Assembly (NCBI RefSeq): GCF_946221935.1
Contig: NZ_CAMIGN010000001.1
Span: 124,001 to 188,000 of the forward strand
Length of the DNA: 64,000 bases
DNA from: an uncultured Corynebacterium sp.
GTDB lineage: Bacteria; Actinomycetota; Actinomycetes; Mycobacteriales; Mycobacteriaceae
Reading direction: 5' to 3'
Under the pieces are notes generated by a model. That model did not search any database. It was not told the DNA's origin and saw nothing but the letters and a program-made list of their open reading frames with translations. The first letter of the stretch is position 1; each line of letters begins with the position of its first letter. Made by a program: the position numbers and the translations under genes. Of this stretch, positions 50,800 through 58,200 are shown one piece after another.

Positions 50800-51870
50800 G
50801 TGCTTTTCAACTACATGCGTTCGAGTCTGACTAGCTCCGCAACAACCCACAGTAAAACCCACTCAACTGCAGCGACCCACAGTGGATCCGGCTCATTCAA
50901 CCCGGCGTCCCGTCGCTCCAGTCGCTTCCGCAAGGCCACTCTCTCCCTGGCGGTAGCCCTTGGCCTCGGTATGGGCACCCTGGCAGGTCCAGCTTTGGAC
51001 ACAGTTGCCGGTACGGAACCTGCAACGCCCCAGGCTAGTGCCGCCCCGAACCTCGTCAGCAGACTTTCTGCCGGTTTTAGCGGCCTCGCAGGCTCGCTCT
51101 CCCCACGTCCGGCGAATAAATACCAGACCTTCAATGTCAAGGGAAAGACTCGCACCGCGATCGTCGACGTCCCTGCACACTCGGCGAACCGCAAGAAGCC
51201 AATCCTGTTCATGTTCGGTGGCCTAGGGGTTAACGCTGCTGCGACTAAGAGCCAGTCTCGCCTGAATGCCATCGCGGGCAAAAACGCGATTATCGTTCAC
51301 CCGCAAGGAATCGACAACGCCTGGGAGGGTGCGCCGTACTCCAAGACCCGCCGCGGCGAAGACGTTGCTTTCGTCCGTGAGATGGTGCGCTCCCTGTCCA
51401 AGCGCTACAACGTTGACACTCATCGCGTGTACGCAGCCGGCATGTCCAATGGCGGCGGTATGGCAATGAACTTGGCCTGCCAGGCTCCCGATCTGGTCGC
51501 CGGTGTCGTATCTGTTTCAGGTGCTTACTATGACGCCACCATGAATGACTGCTCGGGGCGGAACGTACCGACCATGCTGATCCACGGCGCACACGATGAC
51601 GTGGTCCGCTACGGCGGGGGTGTCCGCCACGGCATGCACTACTACGGTGCTCGCGCTGCCTTCGACAACGCGGCGCGCCGTAACTCTTGCAACATGCGTA
51701 CGCTCCATGGGGTGCGCGCTCACGCATTGACCGCTGGGTTCACCTACGACGGCTGCCGTGCCTCCACCGTGCTGTGGCGTGCATATGCCGGTGGCCACAA
51801 CTGGAATGCTTTTGCCCCGGACGCTCCAAAGGCTGCATGGCACTTCCTTTCCCGCCAACGTCACCTCTAG
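50800..51870 (+). CDS. Secreted PHB depolymerase/feruloyl esterase-like protein 2
   Basis: 356 residues, paralogue of the preceding gene: shared NAWEGAPY, RVYAAGMSNGG, NLACQAPDLVAGVVSVSGA and GGHNW. Catalytic Ser in GMSNGGGMAM, Asp in LIHGAHDDVV, His in AGGHNWNAF. The N-terminus differs: a Ser/Thr/His-rich basic region of 45 residues, then a signal anchor (ATLSLAVALGLGMGTLAGPAL) and no Pro-Ala linker. GTG start at 50800, TATGTT six bases upstream; the ATG at 50815 is the alternative. A strong terminator follows. Confidence 0.85.
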   Translation: MLFNYMRSSLTSSATTHSKTHSTAATHSGSGSFNPASRRSSRFRKATLSLAVALGLGMGTLAGPALDTVAGTEPATPQASAAPNLVSRLSAGFSGLAGSLSPRPANKYQTFNVKGKTRTAIVDVPAHSANRKKPILFMFGGLGVNAAATKSQSRLNAIAGKNAIIVHPQGIDNAWEGAPYSKTRRGEDVAFVREMVRSLSKRYNVDTHRVYAAGMSNGGGMAMNLACQAPDLVAGVVSVSGAYYDATMNDCSGRNVPTMLIHGAHDDVVRYGGGVRHGMHYYGARAAFDNAARRNSCNMRTLHGVRAHALTAGFTYDGCRASTVLWRAYAGGHNWNAFAPDAPKAAWHFLSRQRHL

Positions 51871-51943
51871 GCTTCAAGCCCTTTTGGTTTTTAGGTCTTT
51901 AGGCCTTTAGCTCCTTAATGGATCCGCACCCAGTGTGTGGCTG

Positions 51944-51975
51944 AACCCCCGCCTAACCCGCGGGGGTTTCTTTAT
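51944..51975 (+). terminator. Rho-independent terminator after the esterase pair
   Basis: AACCCCCGC, loop CTAACCC, GCGGGGGTT, then TCTTTAT. Nine pairs. Confidence 0.9.
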
Positions 51976-52058
51976 ACCGTCAGCAGATTCAGTTCTCTTC
52001 GCACCCGGCGCCCTAGCGACCGCGAAGCGCTGAACACGAAAAGGTACAGTTAAAGACC

Positions 52059-53561
52059 ATGAGTGAAGTTAGCGAAGTTCGCGTTCGATTCTGCCCGTCA
52101 CCGACTGGTACCCCGCACGTCGGCATGGTCCGCACGGCACTGTTCAACTGGGCTTATGCCCGCCACACTGGCGGCAAGCTCATCTTCCGCATCGAGGACA
52201 CCGATGCGAAGCGAGACTCCGAAGAGTCCTACCAGGCCATCATCGACTCCCTGAAGTGGCTGAACCTCAGCTGGGATGAGGGCATCGAGGTTGGCGGCCC
52301 GCACGAACCTTATCGCCAGTCCCAGCGCATGGACATCTACGCCGATGTCCTAGAAAAGCTAAAGGAATCTGGCGACGTCTACCCGGCCTACTCCACCAAT
52401 GAGGAGGTTCAAGCTCGCCACAAGGCCGCAGGTCGCGACCCGCAGCTGGGATACGATAACTTCGACCGCGACCTCACGGAAGAGCAGATCGCGCAGTTCC
52501 AGGCCGAAGGCCGCGAGCCGGTGTGGCGCCTGCGGATGCCCGATGATCGTATCTACGAGTGGCATGACCTGGTCCGCGGCGATATGAGCGTCGACGGCAA
52601 GACCGTCCCGGACTTTGTGGTTGCCCGCTCCAATGGCCAGCCGCTGTACACGCTTGTGAACCCGGTGGATGATGCGCTGATGGAAATCACGCACGTCCTG
52701 CGAGGTGAAGACCTGCTGCCGTCCACGCCACGACAGATCGCACTGTACGAGGCTCTGGTACGAGTAGGCGTCGCTAAACAAGTACCTACATTCGGCCACC
52801 TGCCGTTCGTGATGGGCGAGGGCAACAAGAAGCTTTCGAAGCGCGACCCGGAGTCGAACCTGTTTAACCACCGCGACAACGGCATCATCCCCGAGGGCAT
52901 GCTGAATTACCTGTCGCTGCTGGGGTGGTCGCTGTCCGCGGACGAGGATATCTTCACGATGCAGCAGCTCATTGACAACTTTGATGTGGCGGACGTGAAG
53001 CCGAACCCTGCGCGTTTCGACCAGAAGAAGCTGGAGGCCATCAACGCCGACCACATTCGCCTGCTGGAGCTGGGCGACTTCACCGAGCGTCTGCGCGCCT
53101 ACCTGGAGGAGTACAAGGACTTCCCGGCGGACTACCCCGCTGACAAGTTCGCCTTCGCCGCGGAGCTGGTGCAGACGCGCATCAAGACGCTCTCGGACGC
53201 TGACGGTCTGCTGCGCTTCCTCATTACTTCTGACGCCGATTTGTCCCTGGATGAGAAGGCTGCGAAGAAGAACCTGAAGGAGGACGCGGTGGAGGTTCTC
53301 GAGGTTGCCATCGCGCAGCTGGAGGCCATCGCGGACGGGGAGTTTAAGACTGACGTCATTGAGAAGGCTCTGCAGTCGAAGTTGATCGAGGAGATGGAGC
53401 TGAAGCCGCGTAAGGCCTACGGTGCCCTGCGTGTGGCCATCAGTGGCGCGGCTGTGTCTCCGCCGCTATTCGAGTCCATGGAGCTTTTGGGTAAGGAGTC
53501 CACGCTGGCGCGCCTGCGATCCGCCCGCGAACAGACCCCGTTTGTGCCCTCGCAGCAGTAG
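52059..53561 (+). CDS. gltX: Glutamyl-tRNA synthetase, probably non-discriminating
   Basis: Charges tRNA-Glu and, as GatCAB is present, very likely also tRNA-Gln with glutamate. 500 residues. Class I signatures: HVGM in FCPSPTGTPHVGMVRTALFNW (HIGH-type) and KKLSKRDPESN (KMSKS-type). The anticodon-binding domain is helical, bacterial type. TACAGT lies eight bases before the ATG at 52059. tRNA-Gln and tRNA-Glu genes follow 240 bp downstream. No glutaminyl-tRNA synthetase is in the window. Confidence 0.96.
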   Translation: MSEVSEVRVRFCPSPTGTPHVGMVRTALFNWAYARHTGGKLIFRIEDTDAKRDSEESYQAIIDSLKWLNLSWDEGIEVGGPHEPYRQSQRMDIYADVLEKLKESGDVYPAYSTNEEVQARHKAAGRDPQLGYDNFDRDLTEEQIAQFQAEGREPVWRLRMPDDRIYEWHDLVRGDMSVDGKTVPDFVVARSNGQPLYTLVNPVDDALMEITHVLRGEDLLPSTPRQIALYEALVRVGVAKQVPTFGHLPFVMGEGNKKLSKRDPESNLFNHRDNGIIPEGMLNYLSLLGWSLSADEDIFTMQQLIDNFDVADVKPNPARFDQKKLEAINADHIRLLELGDFTERLRAYLEEYKDFPADYPADKFAFAAELVQTRIKTLSDADGLLRFLITSDADLSLDEKAAKKNLKEDAVEVLEVAIAQLEAIADGEFKTDVIEKALQSKLIEEMELKPRKAYGALRVAISGAAVSPPLFESMELLGKESTLARLRSAREQTPFVPSQQ

Positions 53562-53687
53562 GCGGTTACCCGCGCGGCGGGGAAGTGGCTGGCTGGAACC
53601 GAAAGCGGGTGGGCTGCCGCCAGGAGGGGTCGGTTGTCGCCGAAACGCGGTCGGTCACTGCCGGAAAAATTGCGCTGAGCAGCTGAT

Positions 53688-53717
53688 TTGCTTGTAATTC
53701 ACTGTTCTGGTTATAGT
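53688..53717 (+). promoter_or_regulatory. Promoter of the tRNA-Gln/tRNA-Glu pair
   Basis: TTGCTT (53688-53693), 18-bp spacer and TATAGT (53712-53717), about 85 bases before the first tRNA. CTCGTTGCGAACGAG just downstream forms a small hairpin in the precursor leader. The rest of the 240-bp gap after gltX shows nothing clear. Confidence 0.55.
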
Positions 53718-53801
53718 ATTCCTCGTTGCGAACGAGGTTCGCTGCGTTAAATGCTCTGCATTCAAAGGGTGTGTGACGTGCGAGTTTTGTTCGACGAACG
53801 A

Positions 53802-53873
53802 TGGCCTATGGTGTAATTGGCAACACTACGGTTTCTGGTACCGTCATTCTAGGTTCGAGTCCTGGTAGGCCAG
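53802..53873 (+). tRNA. tRNA-Gln (CTG anticodon)
   Basis: 72 bases. Acceptor TGGCCTA pairs with TAGGCCA, discriminator G. Anticodon stem ACGGT/ACCGT with loop TTCTGGT gives anticodon CTG. T arm CTAGG-TTCGAGT-CCTGG is intact. CCA is not encoded. Confidence 0.95.
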
Positions 53874-53874
53874 C

Positions 53875-53947
53875 GCCCCGTTCGTCTAGCGGCCTAGGAC
53901 GCCGGCCTCTCACGCCGGTAACACGGGTTCAAATCCCGTACGGGGTA
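53875..53947 (+). tRNA. tRNA-Glu (CTC anticodon)
   Basis: 73 bases, one base after tRNA-Gln. Acceptor GCCCCGT pairs with ACGGGGT (first pair G-U), discriminator A. Anticodon stem CCGGC/GCCGG with loop CTCTCAC gives CTC. T arm ACGGG-TTCAAAT-CCCGT. CCA is not encoded. Confidence 0.95.
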
Positions 53948-53956
53948 CAAAATGGG

Positions 53957-53987
53957 ACGCCCTCGGAGAAATCCGAGGGCGTTTTTT
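53957..53987 (+). terminator. Rho-independent terminator after the tRNA pair
   Basis: ACGCCCTCGGA, GAAA tetraloop, TCCGAGGGCGT and a T-run. Eleven perfect pairs. Confidence 0.95.
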
Positions 53988-54088
53988 CGTTCGCCGGGAG
54001 AGGGGCTGTGGAGGATGAGATGTAGACAGGGAGATGGGGTGTGGCCAGGGGGCTGGAGCGAGTGTAAAGACTTCCCGCGGCGGGCGAA

Positions 54089-54198
54089 ATGTCCAAAATT
54101 CCATATCTTAGAATATAACTATTCTATTCCTGCAGGTCACAGCGTCGCGAAAAAAGCTTCAGTTATGCTACTTTCATTAACTCGAAGATTTTGGACAT
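54089..54198. repeat. 110-bp AT-richer segment bounded by 11-bp inverted repeats
   Basis: ATGTCCAAAAT (54089-54099) and ATTTTGGACAT (54188-54198) are perfect inverted copies. The enclosed DNA is clearly AT-richer than its surroundings and has no gene. It could be a small non-autonomous element or a regulatory site. No target duplication was found. Confidence 0.45.
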
Positions 54199-54237
54199 CG
54201 GCAGGGGCCGGGCAGGATTCGCCCGGTAATCGAGCCA

Positions 54238-54831
54238 CTAAATCAGCATTGCCCCGCGGCTACTTACATGCAGAGCTTGCCCATCCCGAAGCAGTACAAG
54301 TTTCCATTCCTTGCCATACTTTTCCACTGTTTGGCTGATGACCTCAATGGGATATGGGCCAGTCGTGCCCTGTGCATGGGGGACAACGACAAATTCAGTG
54401 AGATTGAGGCCAGAATAGTCCGTGAGATGCGGAGCCACAGACGGGTCGTCCATTACCGATGCCGGTTCGATGGATGGCCCAGCAATAATTGCGCCCGCCG
54501 AACTGCCTGCATAGGGCTTTCCGTTCCGCACCGCTTCAACGATCAGCCGGTCAGCCCCGGTGGACTTCAATCCGTAGAGCAGACGAAAGCTTTCGCCTCC
54601 GGCTACGTAGATACAATCCGCAGCGTCCAATGCATCGCGGAAAGCCGAGGGTTCAGTCTCGGCTACCGTGATCGGGATCGTCGTGTCACTGACGGCTCTG
54701 ATGCTGTTGAGTTCTTCCTGTGCGAACGGAGCCTGCCTCATCTCGGAAGCGGCATCGTCTATGTACAGAACCTTGCCGGACAAGAAGTCGCCAATGTTGG
54801 GGTGCAGAAATGAAGCGAGTAGAAGATCCAT
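54238..54831 (-). CDS. Peptidase E-like protein (S51 family)
   Basis: 197 residues. Serine peptidase of the dipeptidase E type, which cleaves Asp-X dipeptides. The nucleophile motif is AGSSAGAI, preceded by the glutamine-amidotransferase-like IYVAGGESFRLLYGL. The start MDLLLASFLHP resembles the family N-terminus but the whole is shorter than E. coli PepE. TAACCT lies seven bases before the ATG at 54831 (54839-54844). Activity on peptides is inferred. Confidence 0.8.
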   Translation of the reverse strand: MDLLLASFLHPNIGDFLSGKVLYIDDAASEMRQAPFAQEELNSIRAVSDTTIPITVAETEPSAFRDALDAADCIYVAGGESFRLLYGLKSTGADRLIVEAVRNGKPYAGSSAGAIIAGPSIEPASVMDDPSVAPHLTDYSGLNLTEFVVVPHAQGTTGPYPIEVISQTVEKYGKEWKLVLLRDGQALHVSSRGAMLI

Positions 54832-54874
54832 AATCTCCAGGTTACGGCCTTACACGGCGCCGAGTCCCGCTTCG

Positions 54875-57403
54875 CTACTTCAGCTTGCGCAGGCGCAGGA
54901 AGACGGTCTCGCCGGTGGCATCATCCAGCGCGTCGTTATCCGTCACCGCGTACATCTGGCCATCCGCCGCGATAGTGAAGCCCTCCAGCTTCTCCTGCGT
55001 CCAGCCGTTGGTGGCACGCAGTTTCGGCAGCACGTCCACGGCCAGCTCCTTCTTCACCATCGGCAGCGCGCCACCGTTCGCGCCAGCGGCTGCACCCTCA
55101 GCACCGCCCTCGGGCAGCGTCACCTTCATCACGCGCTTGATCTTCGCATCAGGGCCGTTCAGCTTGTCACGCTCGATCACCAGCAGGTGCTTGTCATCCA
55201 GCGCGGTGATCTCCGACAGACCCATCCAGTCGCCCTTGCCAGCGGGCTTCTCCAGCTCGTAGCCGAACCACTGCCACGTCTTGGTCTTCGTGTCGTACTT
55301 GCCGATGCGCGTGGTGTTCTCGCCCTCTGCCGCCTCGAGCTTCTTCGCCTCCGGGTCTTTCCACAGCGGTCGCTGTACGGCGACGAATAGCTGTTCCACG
55401 CCGTTGGCGTCCTTTGTGGAGGTGACGCCCTCTAGTCCCCACTTGCCGATGTGCTCAGCAACGTCGGAAGGCAGTTCGATGGTAGAGGTGATGTTGAGGT
55501 CCTTATCGGTGTGGAATAGTCGGTTGCCCTTGCCGTTCTTGCCCTCGGACGCCAGCCAGAAGCCACCGTCGGCAGCAACCGAAATGCCCTCAATGTCCAG
55601 ATCCTCGGCGGGGGCGCCGTCACGCTTGACGGCACGGCGCTCGGTAATCACGGCGGGCTGCTTGGAGGTGTCGATGGTGTACACCCAGCCGTTGGCGAAT
55701 GCGGAATCGGAGGCTGCGTACAGGCGGTTGGCGTCCTTCGGATCGGCGGCCAGAGCACCCAGTGCGCCCCAGCCGATCGGCGCGTCGCCCTCATCGGCAG
55801 ACACAATGGAAGGCTGAGATTCCTTGCCACCCAGGCGGTACAGCGTCACTGCGCTGCGCACACCGTTTTCCGGCTCGTCCACCTCACTGGATACAGCGAG
55901 CATGTTGCGCTCCGGGATTGGCAGGATGCCCTCGGGACCGTTGGTGGTGAACAGCATCTGCACAAACTGCGGGTTCGCCGGATCGTTGACGTTGTACACG
56001 GTAACGAAGTTGGAGCGTTCGGAGCCGACGAACGCATAAGTGGTGCCATTCATCTTGGCCGTGGCGATACCTTCGATCTCCACGCCCTTCTTCTTGGCGC
56101 GCTTGTTGTTGTGCAGGCCGTGGCGGATGGCCAGGTTCTCCACGGAGTTTCCGGCATCCCAGGTGATCTTGCCGTTCGTGTCGAAGACGGTCCAGCCGCG
56201 GGTGCCGCCCTTCCAATCGCCCTCGTTGGCCGTGGCCACGTGGTTATCGTCGATCCACGAGATGGCATCCGGCTCGCGCGGAGTCTCTGGCAGGGTATCG
56301 GTGGGGTTGATGATCTTGTCGGACTGCGTGTCCACGCCCTTAACCTCGGCGTTGCCTGCGCTGAACACGTTAGTGATGCGGTTGGTCTGAAGGTCGATGA
56401 TGGCCACACCGTTGTTTTCTTGCAATGTGACGGCTAGCTGGTTCTTGCCGTTGATGCTGACGTACTCCGGTTCCAGATCCTCTGGGGTATCCAGTCCGGC
56501 CTTCTTCACGATGTCCAGCAGTTGGCCGCTTTCGTCCTCGAAGCGAATCGGGGTGGCCTTCCAACCCTTTGGCTCGCCGGATAGGTCAATGGTCTGCACA
56601 AAGCCGGTAGGAAGCTGCGGCAGGTTGCCGTCATTGAGCTCTTCATTGCGCTGGTTCTCCATGGCAATAGCAGCCTTGGGCTTGCCGGATGCGCCAGCGG
56701 GGGAGATAGCGATGGAGTCAGGCTGCCCCTTCAAATCGATGGAGGAAACACGGGTGCGGTCGGAGACTCGCACGATGTCTACGCGTCCCTTCGGATTGGC
56801 GAAGTCCCCGCCCGTCTCGTCGATAACCACCAGCAGGTAGTCGCCGTACACAGCTACGGAGGTCGGCTCGTCCTTGGCGTGGCCCTGTGCCTTGAGGTCC
56901 AGGGTGCCGAGACCCTGTGGAGCGTTCGGGTTGCTGATGTCAATGAACCCGATGCGCTGCGCCAGTGCGTCGGTGTGGACCAGCGTCTTACCGTCCTTCG
57001 ACACAGTGGAGATCTCGGCAACGGTCGGTGTGGACTTGTCTTCGCCGTCAGGGCGGTTTTCGTACACAGGGAAAGTCGCGGTGCGCTCGAACGTGGAAGC
57101 GGCCCCCGGGGTTCCGGGCTGAGAAGAGCCAGGAAGAGAAGAACCAGGCAGGGAGGAGCCAGGAAGAGAAGAACCAGGTAGGGATGAGCCGGCAGTAGAC
57201 CCCGCAGAAGACCCAGCCGAGGAGCCGAAGCTGGAGGATCCCAGGGTAGAGCCGACCACGGTCTGCGAGCCGACCGTCGCGTTAGCTGCGGGAACCGCAC
57301 TGAAGGGAACTACCGCCAGAGCCAGCGAGATACCTGCGATCTTTCGCTTACCAGCCGAGTTAAAAGACTTCCTGCCGTTGGATTTAACGCTGTTGAGTTG
57401 CAT
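54875..57403 (-). CDS. Large secreted phytase-esterase-like beta-propeller protein
   Basis: 842 residues. Signal peptide ending AANATVG, then a Gly/Ser linker with AGSSAGSTAGSS and four GSSLP units. Residues about 110-500 look like a beta propeller of the choice-of-anchor/LVIVD kind (KTLVHTDALAQRIGFIDISNPN, YLLVVIDETGGDF, IPERNMLAVSSEVDEPENG). The C-terminal 300 residues match the esterase-like activity of phytase family (YAASDSAFANGWVYTID, EDLDIEGISVAADGGFWLASEG, WLGLSEI-like WMGLSEITALDDKHLLVIERD). No membrane anchor at the C-terminus. A role in phosphate-ester use is possible but unproven. Confidence 0.78.
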   Translation of the reverse strand: MQLNSVKSNGRKSFNSAGKRKIAGISLALAVVPFSAVPAANATVGSQTVVGSTLGSSSFGSSAGSSAGSTAGSSLPGSSLPGSSLPGSSLPGSSQPGTPGAASTFERTATFPVYENRPDGEDKSTPTVAEISTVSKDGKTLVHTDALAQRIGFIDISNPNAPQGLGTLDLKAQGHAKDEPTSVAVYGDYLLVVIDETGGDFANPKGRVDIVRVSDRTRVSSIDLKGQPDSIAISPAGASGKPKAAIAMENQRNEELNDGNLPQLPTGFVQTIDLSGEPKGWKATPIRFEDESGQLLDIVKKAGLDTPEDLEPEYVSINGKNQLAVTLQENNGVAIIDLQTNRITNVFSAGNAEVKGVDTQSDKIINPTDTLPETPREPDAISWIDDNHVATANEGDWKGGTRGWTVFDTNGKITWDAGNSVENLAIRHGLHNNKRAKKKGVEIEGIATAKMNGTTYAFVGSERSNFVTVYNVNDPANPQFVQMLFTTNGPEGILPIPERNMLAVSSEVDEPENGVRSAVTLYRLGGKESQPSIVSADEGDAPIGWGALGALAADPKDANRLYAASDSAFANGWVYTIDTSKQPAVITERRAVKRDGAPAEDLDIEGISVAADGGFWLASEGKNGKGNRLFHTDKDLNITSTIELPSDVAEHIGKWGLEGVTSTKDANGVEQLFVAVQRPLWKDPEAKKLEAAEGENTTRIGKYDTKTKTWQWFGYELEKPAGKGDWMGLSEITALDDKHLLVIERDKLNGPDAKIKRVMKVTLPEGGAEGAAAGANGGALPMVKKELAVDVLPKLRATNGWTQEKLEGFTIAADGQMYAVTDNDALDDATGETVFLRLRKLK
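57115..57195 (-). repeat. GSSLP-coding tandem repeats in the phytase-like gene
   Basis: Near-identical 15- and 30-bp units encode the GSSLP run of the linker after the signal peptide. Such repeats can change length by slippage. Confidence 0.75.
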
Positions 57404-57507
57404 GGAGCGCCTAACACCTATCTGTTCTTATAAATTACGAATAACCGAACAGATTTTTCCACGCAGTTTTTGCCGCAGGTTTAAGACAACATGGCGTTCA
57501 GGTGAAC

Positions 57508-58200
57508 TCACAGCACCAAGCGGTAGCCGATTCCGGTCTCGGTCGTAAAGTACTGCGGGTTCGCCGGGTCGGCCTCCAACTTCTGCCGCAACTGGGAAAT
57601 GTAAACCCGTAGGTAATTCGTCTCTTTCTTGTACGCCTGCCCCCACACGGCCTGCAGCAACTCCACCTTCGTAACCAACGTCCCGCGGCGACGGATCATG
57701 TGTTCGGCAATGCCCCATTCGCGCGGGGTGAGGTGCACGTCCTCACCGTCCACTGTGACGCGCTTTTCAGGCAGATCAAACTTCACCCGCCCGTCGGAGG
57801 TTTCAACCACCGGCTCCTCGGGGATGCTTTCGCCTGGAGCCCTGCGTAACGCCGCTCGCAGGCGTGCCAGCAACTCGCCGACGGAGAAAGGTTTGGTCAC
57901 GTAGTCGTCCGCGCCCTCGTCGAGCGCGTTGATCTTGCCCGATTCGTCGTGGCGCGCGGAGACCACCAGCACCGGAATATCCGTCCAATTCCGCAGCGAG
58001 CGCAGGACCTCCAGGCCACTCAGGTCCGGCAACCCGAGGTCTAGCATCACTGCCTGCGGGTGCCACTTCGAGGCCTTTTGAATCGCCGCCGTCGCGGTCG
58101 TGGCTACCTGTACGTCGTAGCCACGCGCCCGCAGGGTGACGAGCACCGCGTTTGCCAGGGCGACGTCGTCTTCCACCATCAAAATTTTCTCGCCGCTCAT
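57508..58200 (-). CDS. kdpE: Response regulator of the Kdp potassium system
   Basis: 230 residues, OmpR/PhoB family. Receiver domain with acidic pair in VEDD, phosphoacceptor Asp54 in VMLDLGLPD and Lys in VTKPFS. Winged-helix DNA-binding domain: LTPREWGIAEHMIRRRG...YLRVYISQLRQKLE. Phosphorylated by KdpD; activates kdpFABC under potassium limitation. ATG at 58200 overlaps the kdpD stop by four bases. Confidence 0.95.
   Translation of the reverse strand: MSGEKILMVEDDVALANAVLVTLRARGYDVQVATTATAAIQKASKWHPQAVMLDLGLPDLSGLEVLRSLRNWTDIPVLVVSARHDESGKINALDEGADDYVTKPFSVGELLARLRAALRRAPGESIPEEPVVETSDGRVKFDLPEKRVTVDGEDVHLTPREWGIAEHMIRRRGTLVTKVELLQAVWGQAYKKETNYLRVYISQLRQKLEADPANPQYFTTETGIGYRLVL

Noticed and set aside
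53722..53736. CTCGTTGCGAACGAG as a T-box or riboswitch before the tRNAs
   Set aside because: Too small for a riboswitch and it precedes tRNA genes, not a coding gene; more likely a simple hairpin in the tRNA precursor.
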